A stretch of 64,000 bases of DNA, from positions 62,001-126,000 of the forward strand of contig DF236962.1 in assembly GCA_000708835.1 (NCBI GenBank), in the 5' to 3' direction. Made by a program: the position numbers and the translations under genes. Shown one piece after another: positions 23,111 through 35,343 of this stretch. Source of the DNA: Klebsormidium nitens (taxonomy: Eukaryota; Streptophyta; Klebsormidiophyceae; Klebsormidiales; Klebsormidiaceae). Numbering within the stretch: position 1 is the stretch's first letter; every line of letters starts with the position of its first letter. The notes under the pieces were generated by a model. That model did no database searches. It was not told where the DNA came from and saw only the letters and a list, made by a program, of their open reading frames with translations.

Positions 23111-23929
23111 GTGCGTTATGCGGAAGAGGCGTCCGTTTCAAAAGGTGGCGGAACCGGGAACCTGCAGAACTCAATCTGGGCTTTGCTCCCTGAGAGATGT
23201 TTCTGGAGCAAGACAAGCGGACTGACAGGTAACGGATCTAATCCCACCTTCCGCTCTCCATTACCAGCCAGCCGCCTTACCACCCCCATGCAAGCTGACG
23301 AGCGAAGTACCCAGTCTGGTGAGGACGCGTGTGAAGGTCACGCGAGGAGAGGTGACGAGTCCGGCTGGGCTGCTCGTCTTCCGAAACGCATATGCTTTTG
23401 TATCGCCCCTCCTCCGAAAGTGTTCTCTGCAGTGTCCTTGACGCTAGACGAACCCCACCTTCAGCAGAGGTCAAAAAAACTGAGGTCAGATTCTCGACAG
23501 GTCGGCAAAGGGGCAGATGTCGATACGAGCTTGGGTTCGTCTGTTGGAACAGAACTGGGAATCAGCTGCCCAGTTTACGAACACAGTATCTCGAACAGCT
23601 TGACAGTTCCGGAGCCGGAAGGGTGCAGCCCAGTGGTTCGAGAACCAGATTTGCCAGAGCAAACAGATTTAGAGCAACATACGTGCTTCCAACTAGGGCA
23701 AGGGTGGCAGAAAAAAAGATCCTCAGAGTACCCAGCACGACGTATCTTTGGAGGGAGCAAAGGGCAGCAGGCTCTGGAAAAGGGGGATTGGCTGGCGGTG
23801 GGCGAGCTGAGCTTGATCACTGTGAGAAGATTCGAGTGCACGGTTGAAGAGAAGGTGATGTACGCGGGTGGTGAACCGACCACTGTGACCGTCTACACGA
23901 ACCCTTTAGGAGGGGATCCGGCAGAATAG
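23111..23929 (+). CDS. Hypothetical protein (up to 272 aa), possible paralogue of the ORF at 19626
   Basis: An open frame ending in TAG at 23927-23929. The true start is uncertain. The region from about residue 46 (FRSPLPASRLTTPMQADE) onward shares a spaced pattern with the upstream ORF, including LPER near the N-terminus and a basic segment followed by RF near the C-terminus. It ends in a Val/Thr-rich stretch (EPTTVTVYTNP). No domain is recognised. A separate 81-codon frame upstream (22980-23225) may contribute an exon or may be chance. Confidence 0.35.
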   Translation: MRYAEEASVSKGGGTGNLQNSIWALLPERCFWSKTSGLTGNGSNPTFRSPLPASRLTTPMQADERSTQSGEDACEGHARRGDESGWAARLPKRICFCIAPPPKVFSAVSLTLDEPHLQQRSKKLRSDSRQVGKGADVDTSLGSSVGTELGISCPVYEHSISNSLTVPEPEGCSPVVREPDLPEQTDLEQHTCFQLGQGWQKKRSSEYPARRIFGGSKGQQALEKGDWLAVGELSLITVRRFECTVEEKVMYAGGEPTTVTVYTNPLGGDPAE

Positions 23930-24980
23930 GGTGGGCACTGGAAAACCCATCTGCAGTGGAGCTAGATTGGGTACTCTTGCTGAGCCTTCTCTACGAAACT
24001 GGTGATTGTGGCGAGGAGTACGTTCAGGAACTGTGCTGTGAGAGCCTGCCAGCTGTTCTCAGCATGGTCGAACGTGTGAGGAACACGAGAACGGACTCCG
24101 ACAAAATCCTGTCTCGAACTTCCAAGCTCATCCTCTTTGATACGAATGGGTCTTGCTGAGTAGCCAATCGGACGATACTGCAAAACCTAGAAAGCAGAGC
24201 TTGATTTGTGCTCTGACTTTAGTGCAATTAGAGATGCTCATGTTGTCTCCGTGCAGAGGTGGCTTGTGGGGGTCACAAAGCACGAGCGGAAGTGCAGTAA
24301 AGGCTGGCACCGCGCAGATGCGCGCAGCCGCGCTCAGCAGTAGATAATTGCCGTCTGTCTGACGACGTTAGAAAAACATCTCGAGTTCTGGCTTTAGTTC
24401 AAATCTTTCGTCTTGTCAATTAAGTCAGAATGCAGCTGGTGCCTAGTATTGCAAAGCCACAGTATAATCCTCTACGAATCGGAGTTTTATGCGTATTAGC
24501 TAGAACCGCAAACATGTGCATTTTACGGACCGGCCAGCTCGCTGCAGTCCAGTCACTACGGTGCTGTCGTCGGTTAACATGCATGCATGAAGGACACTAG
24601 GCAGAAGACGTGCCTGCCGCGCCCATGCACAACCAATTTAGCCCTCCCGGATTGCACCATGCACAACCAATTTCACGTACTGTATGCCCCAGTTTCCAGA
24701 TCCAGGAACATGCTACATTCATATTTAGCAGATTCTGTGATATATATGTCGCACGCAAGCTAATATGTCGATGAAGGTCATCGAACTCACCGGAGTACAC
24801 AAAGCAGTATGTATATTTAAAATCAAACTCGCTATAACACATTTCATGTGCTTGTGATTCAATCAGCAAGAGCTCTTTTGCTGGCCGAACAATGCAACTA
24901 CCAGATTGCATTCAATCAGCAATTGATTGAACCAAGTAAGAAACAGTCCAACGCTTGACTCTGATGTGTCCGAGCAAGTA
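23930..24980. other. Intergenic DNA, no supported gene
   Basis: Short ORFs only. The tandem 'accaattta' segment at 24630-24672 (tgcacaaccaattta / tgcacaaccaattt) is a small local duplication. This stretch holds the 3' flank of the GRAM-domain gene. Confidence 0.4.
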
Positions 24981-27900
24981 TTACCTCGTTTCCTTAGCTG
25001 ACTCTTCGTTTTCTTTACTCTCCGGGGCCACTTCACGAGCAGAAACATTTTCAACAACATCAGCATCGATTTCCACCGTCTCAAATTCACTAGAGTTTAC
25101 ATCTGGAAGAGACACCTCCTCTCTAGAACCCGCATCAAGGACGTCTCCTTCACCCGGCGCCTTCACCGGCGGCTCATTCGATGCATTGTTCAGCTCCACC
25201 TTCTCCTTCTGTCCGACGTCCAGTATATCCCCTCCCCCAGGTTTCTCTACCGGAACCCTTGATGGTGCGCTTGAGCTTGCGCCTCCGTCTACCGAGGACC
25301 CTTCTGCTCTCCCCCGACCACTCGTGCTCTCCCCCGCACTGCGACCCGCAGCTGGTAATCGGGACACCGTTGTCGTGGCAGCCCCGGAACCGCTCAACCC
25401 CGGGAGGTGGTCCGCAGAGCTGCTGCGCACCTTCTCGATCGCTTCATGCACTCTCGCCGTATACGTCTCCTGCAGGTTCTCGTCCTGGGGGGGTGCGTTT
25501 TCCCTACCCCGGCTATTTGAGCGGGTGGTTTTGGAGGGGGGAAGAGGAGGGGTGGCAGACCTGCTGGGCGGTTTGCTGTCGGGTTTGCTGTTATCGGCCT
25601 CGGGACCGGGGCTGGAGTTTGGGAGATCCCCCCGGAAGTCTTTGAGGCCGTCCGACATCCCGCTGAGCCCCCGGTTATAGTCCTTGAAGCGCAGGAACCA
25701 TAGCTGCGGGACACGTGGGGAGATTCTAAACGCAGTCTTGCATGTGTCCGTGCGATCCCCACACATGCGTGGCTTGGATGGCAGCAATGGCATCCGACTA
25801 GAACGTTCACTAGAGTCTGTCATCTAGCGCCGCTATCAGACAGCGGGGAAGTCCAAGCGAACTTTTTTTGCACGAGCATCGGCAAAGTCAAAGAAGAGAA
25901 TCATCAAAAGGTGCACACGATGTTCTGTTCAACGAGAAAAGGAATTCCCTCGTCCAAAGGAATGCGGACGGAAGGGAAGCATCAGCAGAAAGCCGAAGCC
26001 TTCCACATCGTGTTGCTGAAGAGAAAAGTCATCAGTTCTGCCATTCAGGCACGCTTCCGGAACGAACTTACCTCGTCACCATTTTTAAGGGAGACCTTGA
26101 TGTACCGCTCTTGCACCAGGGGCTGGCTCCGGAGACCCTCTATACCAGTCACCTCCACCCAGGGAACCACCAACTATAAATTCCCAAAGGGAGCGAACAT
26201 GTAAGCGAAGGAAAGGCGCTTTTTAGACATGTAAAGTAGTCACCCAGGGGACATCGAGATTTCCAATCGATTAACAATATCGGAAGAATATCGGAAGAAG
26301 CATACATTCTCAGCATTAGCCTGCTATGGTGAAGCGCGACGGGGTCAAAATTGAATCACATCAGTGTCGTAGAATTTGCCGTGCAGAATGTCACGCAGGG
26401 GGCTTCACTAAAGTGCGAAGATGGCACGAAATGGCACGAAATGGCACGAACGTTCCAACTCGCTTGCAAGCCTTTGACCTGCCCTGCATTCGTGAATGAA
26501 AAACGCGCGCTTCTACCGGGAAGGTGCAGGATGTGAGACTGATGAAGCGACCCCGTGACCTTCGAATTTCCATACGGCGTATATGCAAAAACTTGACCTG
26601 CAGGAAAGTCGTGTTAACGTACTCTCACTGCTGCCAAATCGGGGAGCTAATCTGGATCCCGCAAACTGCGTAGCGACTCCAAGCAGAAAAACGAGAGCGC
26701 GCACCTTGTAGGTAGCCTGCTCGCTGTGGCCGTCCACGGTTGGATAAGCCACGGGCTTGTCGGAGCTGAACGCTATGCTTTTGTTGGATTGGTAGACAAC
26801 GCCAGGCAGCGGTCCGGCTTCGGTGTTCAACGAGCATGCGTAAGCTGCAAAGGAAAGCTCAAAAGTGTCACTGCCTCCTTCTGCGAGATTGAACATCTCG
26901 CAAAACGGTTTGTGAAGAAGCAATCCCAAAGAACGCGCTGCACCACTGGCCCGAAAGCTGGACGGACCCTCTCGACGATCCTCTTTCGCAACAGGCGGGT
27001 TGCCAAATCAAGACAAGTTTTGCCCGTACACTGTAGGCGATCTTCGCAGGAAGTCAGTCTTACCAATCTCGAGCTCCTCTTCCGGCGGTGCGTTGAAGTG
27101 CTTTCTCCAGAACGACTCAAACACCTCTGGCGTGATTGCCGCCACTTCAGCTGCATGGTAGACCGCAGGAGGTTTCAGCAGTTGCAAAAAGAGGATGAAC
27201 AAACAAGCGGATAGCGAGCTCAAAAGTTACGAGGCTCGATTACTCTGATCGATTCTGTCTACACGACGGCACGTTCGAGTATGGAACGACGACTCAGCAG
27301 CCAAGACACAGCAGAAAAAGCGTGCCGATACCTTTGAGAAGGTGAGAGGCGGCGGCAACATCTAGACTTAACTCCGGTCGTTTCGTTTTCCTCCAGGTGC
27401 GAGTCAGGCAAGAACAGAAGAGGCCCCGACATCTTACCTGACGCTTGCTGGGCGCTCTCGACCATGGCCATGACACGGTCCCGGCGGCGCTCGCCGCGTT
27501 TGTACGCATTCTCGACGCTGGTAGCAATACGGCCGAACGTCCGGCCCATCTGAAGAGATGATTCAAACAAGCTTTCAGCAACCAGAAGCGGGCAACACCA
27601 GCTCAAAGTTGACGCCTTCCCTCGAAATTCCTTCAAGCCCCAAGACTGAAACCGTGGGATCGTGTCACCAGGCAATGCTGAAGGGGAGAAATACGATGGA
27701 TCGAGAACCAAAATTGTACTATATCTCAAGGTAGCCATCAATGCACTTTAGCCTGTTGCAGGTGCACGAAGTCGCGGCACCTGGCCCGAAAATCGAGTAC
27801 AAAGCTTTCAGCACCATGCAGAATTTGGAAACAGGAAAAGCTACCGGACACCCAAAACGACATGGTGATTTGCCAACAAGATAAGCAGTGTGCAAGCGGA

Positions 27901-30154
27901 AGCCCCACCTCTTTGGCATATGGTGTCACGCTCTGGAACCAGCCCCCCTCCTGCTGGTCTCTGCCCCCGCCTGGCTGGGCTGTGGGATGCTTCTTGCCTG
28001 AAGACGAGACCAGCTGCCACTTATTCACCAAAAGACGGTGAAGTTGTTCGTACAAGGCACCAGCATATGCAGTTCTGCCTAGCTTCGACCTACTTCTTTA
28101 GCTCAATAATCAGGCAGTATTGGCGATCCATGACAAATTGCAGGTGATGCCAGTTCCTTCTCTCAATGTTAGGTCCCATGCCAAACGGACTTAACCTTCC
28201 ATTGCTTGAGTGATAACTCCCATGTATAGTCAAGTTACCAGGTCCAAGTAGACATGTAGCAACAGAAACTTACCTAAGCCAGAGCTCCGCTGCTGCTGGA
28301 ATGCCACCCACTCCTGGAACATACATAGTCTCATGTCAGACTGTTTTGTAAAATGATGTGCGTGTCACTTATGGCCTACCAATGTGCTGAAACAACAAAG
28401 ACAGGTTTAACAAACTGCATCTTGACATCGTCTTTTGCAATAAGAGTCAAGCCCCGAACAAATCAGGGTATGAAAGCTGGACCGCAGAGAGTAGTTACTA
28501 GCTTGTCGTTACCTGCGGTGACATCATGTCAGGAGTCGGCATCTCGCCCCGCTCCAGCATAGCCAGCCCTTTCTGGTAACCCGTCTCGTCAGATAGATCG
28601 ACCTTGTCAAACTTGCCAGATGAAGACTCGCCATCCAGTGTTTCTGTGTCTTGCAGATCATCTGGGAGACACGTGAGCACGAGGTCAGAGGCAATCCAAC
28701 CTCGTTTCTGATCAAGTTGATAATTACGGCGAACACCACCAAATGATACAAAGAGTCAGGTCCCTGGTGTCGACATGGGACGTCTCTACATGATTGTCTT
28801 CTTCCTTCAGTCTTCAACATCAATCCATCTAGCTGTGGCGGTCCTTCAAGTCCTTCTGTACTGATTCAGCACACGTCTCGGATTCACAGCAGTTTTGGGC
28901 GGCTCGGACAGTAGCGGCAAAATAAGAAGTCCCTGTGACAATGTTTTGGATCCCACTGAGATATGGATGAGCCTCTTGGATCAATCCCGATTGGTTTGTG
29001 ATCTCAATCAGGCATGAAGAGATTACACCATCTGACGAGCACTTCGAAGCGCGCACACGCTCACCAGGTAGTAGCCCCCCCCCTGGTGCCACAGGCTTCC
29101 CAAACCTCAGTACCCCACCTTCCTCTCCTATTGGTTCTTGAATGGCGATCACAGGTGGTGCTTGTCCCCCCCTCATGAGCGAACCAGGCGCCGGGTACCC
29201 CAAGGAGTCAGCATCAGTAGGGGGGTGCAAAGTAGGGGCAGCAGAGGAAGGAGTGTCTGATGTAGCTAGGGGAGGGGCAGGAAAAGCAGGGATGACGGCA
29301 GGACCTGGAGAAACCCCCGTATTCATCAGTCCTGTGATAGATCAGATTGCAAGCAACTAGGTCCCCATCTTCATCCAGAATGCTTCCAGTCTCATACTCA
29401 CACATTAAGTGGCAGTGCACCACTATGCTGCAAGTTTGCTGCACCGCTCCAAGAAACAATGACACAAAACTTCCTAAAATGAGAGTTACGGAAGAGATGA
29501 TTGTACAGAACTTGTGGGGTCGGTGTTCAAAGACTGACTGCATGCTACCAGTATCCTGCAGGCCAAAGCTTCACAATTAGATAGTATAGGATAGTTTGAA
29601 CATTCTTCAATCTGTTGAAATTGCTGATCACAATTGACTAGCGGACAGTATGGGCATAACAAATCAATGCACGCACCTGAAGGAGGAGTTGAGGTGGGAG
29701 TCACTTCAGGAGTTGGCGCATTAGATGCATCTACTGCCTCCTGCCTTTGCTTCAAGGCTTGCGCTGCAGGCGAAATGGGAGGAAGGGCAGCCACGGCTGG
29801 AGAAACTGAGATGCCAGGGGATATAGTCAGTGACGGCCTTCTGCTAGCTGATCCTGGTACAGACTCCTGATCCCCATTTGGTCCTGATCGATCCCCGGGT
29901 GCTCGAGGTCTAGAATCCTTGGACGCTGGGCCATTGCTCTGAGTATTCAAAGTAGCTCCATCCACTGCTTTTGCACCATTTGCATTGCTCAATTGCACAT
30001 TTCCCTCCAAATCGACTTTGTCTTCAGCTGCTGGATTGATGCTGGGACCGTCTCCTGCATGAACGACCATATCGGCTGCAGGTTCGTCCAGCGATACTTC
30101 AGATAGCTCCCCCTCGGGATCCTCCATTGATGCATGCGGCTGCGTCTCTGCCAT
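24981..30154 (-). CDS. GRAM-domain protein, GEM-like, with long disordered flanks (740 aa)
   Basis: Ten exons: 30154-29677, 29331-29065, 28661-28513, 28313-28274, 27997-27909, 27549-27438, 27150-27064, 26880-26705, 26173-26072 and 25703-24981. They total 2223 nt (740 aa plus TAA), with every junction phase consistent. Residues 1-300 are acidic and Pro/Ala/Ser-rich. KGLAMLERGEMPTPDM and WFQSVTPYAKE follow. About 341-378 is a basic helix (MGRTFGRIATSVENAYKRG). The GRAM domain is about 408-512: ELSFAAYACSL, AGPLPGVVYQSNKSIAFSSDKP, ATYKLVVPWVEV, QERYIKVSLKNGDE and LWFLRFKDY. This is the pattern of plant GEM/ABA-responsive GRAM proteins, a phosphoinositide-binding PH-like fold. The C-terminal 230 residues are disordered. 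An alternative upstream Met is at 30196. It is divergent from the amylase gene. Confidence 0.82.
26421..26450. repeat. 10-bp tandem repeat, three copies of ATGGCACGAA
   Basis: Three perfect direct copies lie inside the intron between the eighth and ninth exons of the GRAM-domain gene. Confidence 0.95.
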
Positions 30155-30465
30155 TATTTGGTGCAGGCAAACAACAATCTGAAGAAATGCAATCACGAAT
30201 TTCAGGACTTCAACAGGTGGTAAGTAAACAGCCTGAGGGCCAGGCTGAGCTGGCTTGGGCAGGGCGATCAGCCGCTGGTTGTATCCATACCAGATTCTGC
30301 CCGGGGTAAATCACTGAGGATTATCCTCAGGTGAGAAAAGCCCGGTAAACACTTCCCCGGCTGCATGAATGGAGCTGAAAATCCCGCCTAGTTGAACACC
30401 TCCCCAGAATAAGCAACATCCTACACTGACAGGCGCTTCTGCCAACTTTTGGCCAATTTGATAAA
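30155..30465. promoter_or_regulatory. Compact divergent promoter between GRAM-domain gene and alpha-amylase
   Basis: Only 311 bp separate the two start codons, so both transcripts must start within it, unless the amylase has a further 5' exon. GATTATCC at 30310-30317 (RCGCTTTTCTC-like DNA follows) is a weak candidate for the TATCC-type element of plant amylase promoters, but I give it little weight. Confidence 0.4.
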
Positions 30466-33400
30466 ATGGGAGGGGTTGAGAGCAGCCCTGGCGGGGCGGA
30501 AGACGGCCAAAGCGGGCACAAGGAGGTGGTGAGGAAACGTACTTGTTCTCACTTCTGCTGAAATCGACAAATGCTCGTGTTTCTCATGGGAAAGTGACAT
30601 CGACCTTGTTGCACCACCAATTAGAACAGAAATGCAATGCTTTTGAGTCAAACAGCTTTCAAGCACTGTTTGCTGGTGGCTGAATCAGCAGAACGGCTGC
30701 CCTGAAAGGGCCAGCGTGCTTGGTGTGCTGCTGCCAGATCTCAGAAGTGAGCGCTAATGTCAGATGCCATCTCAACATGAAAACTGCTATCCACGGACTA
30801 ACACCACTCAGGTATCCATACTGCAATTGTGCAACACTCCTCAGCGCCTGAGGTCCCTTAAAGTTCCTCTTTGGTTGCTCGCAGGAACGTGGAGAGGGGC
30901 TTACGAAGCACCCGCCCAGTCCGGATAAACCAAAGGTCCAGTTGACCCATGAGAAGCCCAGCGTTGAGGACTCGGTGGCTGCAAAAATAGTTGAGCAGGG
31001 GGAAGAAATCCTCATTCAGGTGACTCTCGTCTTCTGCACGCCTTTTTCATCGAGAACCGCGTTACAGCGAAGCCAACAGTCATGCCACCTACCTCTGTAA
31101 CAAGAGAGCCTTTGTCCGGTTGCTGTGCCTCGTTTTTCCACCGGCGTCCATCAATACCAGCGCGATTATTGTGATTCCGTACAACGCCCATGGCGCCCAA
31201 TTTGCTTCCCTTATGTATCCTCCCTTGAAGATGATGACACCTCTCTGCATTTTCAGTTGTGTATTTCCTGCTTTTGACTTGGTGCAGGGTTTCAACTGGG
31301 AGTCCCACCACCGTAACTGGTACCAGACGCTGCTCGAGAAGGTGCCAGAGCTGAAGGCTGCCGGCTTCACTGGCATCTGGTTGCCTCCAGCCTCAGACAG
31401 CCTTGCACCGCAGGGTGAGTTTCTGTGGCCAATTTGGGTCGACAACTCTTACACTATAGGATGTGACAACTTGTCGTCTTCCTCCTTTTTAAATTCTTTC
31501 CTTGATCTATGTTATTGTTGCTTGGAAAGAACTGGCGGGAAACGTTGAGGGTTCTCAGAAGTTACTCATGATCAGAGCCTATGATACTCTGCAGGGAGCT
31601 TGGTAGTCAAAAACTCTTGCGAAATTCGTTGCCTCCGGCAGTTTCACCCTGCCGCTACGCCAGTGATACATCCACGACTCAATCTCCGGAATTTGATTGG
31701 ACTTTTAAGTAGAAAGGAAGACTTTTGGCAGCGTTTCTCATTGAATTCTTGCAGGCTACCTTCCAAAAGACTTGTACTGCCTCAATTCCGCCTACGGCTC
31801 CTCCGACCAATTGCGCCACCTTCTCCGCACCCTGAAAGCTGCCGGCATACGGCCAATAGCAGATATTGTTATCAACCACCGGATTGGTTCCGCCCAGGGG
31901 AACGGAGGGCAATGGAACCGGTACGAAGGCATGAGGATGGCTTGGGACGAGACCGCAGTCACCTCGGACAGCTACGGGGGGCTGGTGAGCTTCTGCAGCC
32001 TTTTTGGTGCCAGTTTTGTTCGCCGATCACACCCTCTTTGCAGTCGTGGATCCACGAAGAACTTGTTCACATCTGTTGCAGCATGGGAGGGGAAAAGTAT
32101 GACGAGAAAAACTCCTCTTTCACACTTCGACAAAAGCGGGCATGCAATGTACAGGCTACGAAGCGCCTCCTCTGATCGCTCTTCTTCTGTCATACCACAT
32201 ATTTTTTGGACAGAGCCTTTGAAGTATCTTCGCTGCAGGTCTCGTGAAAGGCAAGCCATAATTGTTCTTTGCGAAGATTCCAAGCAGCTGATACAATTTA
32301 GCTCAACCGGGTTCGTCTTAGCAGAACATCCGTTTGTGCAGGGTAACCCCGGGACGGGAGAGACTTTCGAGGGCGCCCCGAACATCGACCACAGTCAGGA
32401 GCACGTGCAGCAGGACATCACTGAGTGGCTGCGCTGGCTCAAGGACGACGTCGGCTTCTCGGGGTTCCGCTTCGACTATGCCAAAGGGTACGTCCAAGGG
32501 AATGCTCTGGCTGTTGCGCGAAGGTGTCCTGTTTGTTTTTATTCAAAGCGAAGTCAAACAAGTCGGTTTGATGTCGAACCTTTTGCTGGTCTGTTTGAGG
32601 AACGCTCCACTGACGAAGCGACAGGAGCCGGATCAAGGCGACTCGCTGGGTGATATTGGGCCCTATTTCATAGCTCTGCGTCACGGTCTTCCGGTAAAAA
32701 CTGTGTCCACGACACACATCCTTTTCAACGCGGTGTGACTCTGACGAGCCCTCTCGCTTTCAGCTCTGAATGACGACTTCGTAGAGTTTTCTACTTCACT
32801 TTTCCTTCTACACAATCCGACGTCATCGAGACTTCGTTCTTCAAAGCCAGCTCTTTTGAAAAGCAGGAAAGTCACCTAAGCCATAAGCAGCTCGCTAATT
32901 ATAGCTGCTCTAGGCGACAGAAAATCATATCTTCAGGCAGCAGGTTCTGTCTTATTCCCCGTTCACTTGACTGCAACACCGTGTTCTTATTCTGACCGCT
33001 CCTTTGCACCCCTGGCAGGTACAGCCCCGACTTCGTGAAGAAGTATATCGAGGCGGTGCAAACCGACTTCGCCGTTGGCGATTACCGGGATGCTTTCGGC
33101 TATCTTAGGTGAATGCAACACCGTGTCCTGATGTCGACCGCTCTTTTACACCTCTGGTGCAGGTACAGTCCCGATTTCGTGAAGAAGTACATCGAGGCCG
33201 TGCGCCCCGATTTCGCCGTGGGCGAGTACTGGGATGCCTGTAGCTACGGCCCCGAGCCGGAGAGCGTGCTGGAGGCCAACCAAGAGGAGCACCGGCAAAG
33301 GATAGTCGACTGGATAGACGGAACAGGAGGACTGGCTTCCGCGTTCGATTTCACGACCAAGGGGGTGCTGCAGGTGAGTCCTCTTCGGCTCTTGTTCTGG

Positions 33401-35343
33401 TAACATGCTGGGAGCAAACACGTAGAATTTCCGTTGTCCGCTGCTTGATGTCGAGGACTCTGGCCCGGCCGGAAGGAAGCATGTTGACCACAACCGTTGC
33501 AAAAGTCGTAGTCACAGCCGAGTCTGGTCCCCAGGTTAACCAAGCTGTCAGTAATCCAGCCTCCAAGAGAACGGGAGAACCTACATCGCTTGCTCTGCTT
33601 CAAGATCAGACCTTGCCAGCATGGAAGATTCGATTTGACACCTTTTGCGTTTCATGCAATGAGATCATTAAAGCCGTATTTCACTAGACGTCTTGGCATT
33701 GAAGAACCGACGCAGAAGGTCTTCGGCTGTGAACCAGAACGTCGCTCGACGATCCGTTGCAGGGGGTTGCCAAGCGACGACCGAACAAGCCTTAGACGCA
33801 AACAATTGCACAGACAGTACCGTTGCTGCTTCACTGGAAGGACCGCGGCCTATCTGGCACGCAGCTGCGGGTCAAACCACGACTGCTGATACGGACTGTT
33901 CATCGCTACATTGCAGAAATTGAGCACGTTTTCCCACGGTCCTTATCAAACTTTCCGTCCATAAACAGTCGCGTCCTAACCCGTGCATCTGAGATTCCTT
34001 TGCTGCAGGAAGCGGTCAGCAAATCTGAGTACTGGCGGCTGAAAGACGACCAAGGCCGGCCGCCTGGCGTCATTGGGCTGTGGCCCGCGAGAGCAGTGTC
34101 GTTCGTCGAGAACCATGACACGGGCTCCACGCAGGTGAGGTCCCGTCCGCCACAGCTTTGACTTGAGTACACCGCTCACGTCACAAGGTGCTTGCGCTCA
34201 AGAAGGTGCTTACCACAAATTGTATCTAGAACGAGTACGGCTGTTCGATGAAGAACAGAACCGCAATCCTGTAAGGGAAGAGTGATCTGATATTGTTTAA
34301 GGCGAGGGAACGTCAGAGTTCCGATGTTGTCCTGTTCTTGCACCGGGATCGCTTGCAGGTTATTTTATTCAGCTCGAATCCGTTCTGATTGATTATCGTG
34401 TTTCCAGAACCACTGGCCATTTCCCAAGGACGAAGTGTTGCAAGGGTACGCGTACATTCTCACGCACCCGGGAGTGCCCACGGTCTTCTACGACCACTAT
34501 TTCGAATGGGGGGGCGAGATGAAAGCTGCGCTTTCGCGTTTGGTGAGGCATCCCACATCCTTGCTTTTACGTCAGAAGTTTTGTCTGCATGGGTTTTGGA
34601 CTTGACAGGAGGGTTGGTGACTTTCTATGTTGAGTAACTGTGGGCCTGCTGAGACGAAGGCTGATACAGGCAGCATCCAGGGCCCTCAAAAAAGTCTGCT
34701 ACTAAGTCTGCTTTGATTAGCCTCCTGTCAAGACAGGGAAGGTCATGAAACTCAGTTAAGACTTGAGCGCCGTCTAAACACTGAAAGGCCACGGACAACG
34801 ATCTACGTCAATTGTTCGTGCGCACGATTTTGAGGATGGATGATTTCATCGACGACGCAGCTTGTCACAGTGCTTGGGAAGCGTTGCGGGTGTCTGGTCG
34901 TTGGAAGTTTCGATTCTTTGCCTCGACTTTGAGTGGAAGTTGAGAGACATTGTTTGAAAGACATGTCTGTTTAGCTTGATGACCAGTAATTGTTCAACAT
35001 ATCTGTCCGCAGCACTTTTCACTGCAATTGTCAACACTACGATTAAGGAAATTAGCTTCGGAACTTGAGCTTCTGCTTTTTGGATGCAGCTTTTCGGGTT
35101 GAAGTCTCACCGAGATTCTGTCTCTTTGCGTTGCAGATACAAATACGACGACAGCAGCACATCACAAGTCAAAGCACGGTTCATATTCTAGAAGCGGCAT
35201 CTGTTTATGTTGCCGAAGTAGATGACTGTACATTGATGAAGCTTGGAAAAGAGGATTGGGCACCTCCAGATAATCAGAAATGGTGTTGGGTACACTCAGG
35301 AAGAAACTACTCAATCTGGACGAGAGAGAAAAAGCCGCCCTGA
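30466..35343 (+). CDS. AMY: Alpha-amylase, plant type (GH13)
   Basis: Nine exons: 30466-30528, 30885-31019, 31288-31414, 31755-31984, 32342-32487, 33163-33373, 34009-34134, 34408-34542 and 35137-35343. They total 1380 nt (459 aa plus TGA), with phases consistent. It hydrolyses internal alpha-1,4-glucosidic bonds of starch. Family blocks are [12 protein letters not shown] (from about 64), DIVINHR (145-151), FRFDYAKGY (nucleophile Asp230), FAVGEYWD (acid Glu255) and [12 protein letters not shown] (Asp341). The 25-residue nucleophile-acid spacing equals barley AMY1. The C-terminal beta domain ([14 protein letters not shown]) is present. No signal or transit peptide is evident (start [10 protein letters not shown]), so it is probably cytosolic, like plant AMY2/AMY-like forms. 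The first short exon is chosen by phase. A duplicate of part of the sixth exon lies in the intron before it. Confidence 0.9.
32972..33247 (+). repeat. Tandem duplication of an amylase acceptor region and catalytic exon start
   Basis: The two units are about 32972-33109 and 33114-33247. Each contains TGCAACACCGTGT, a pyrimidine-rich stretch with GACCGCTC, an AG acceptor, then the exon start GTACAG..CCGA..TTCGTGAAGAAG. The second is the functional exon. The first would encode a 30-codon exon (33019-33108) in which VGEYWDA has become VGDYRDA. A potential GT donor follows at 33109. Confidence 0.85.
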
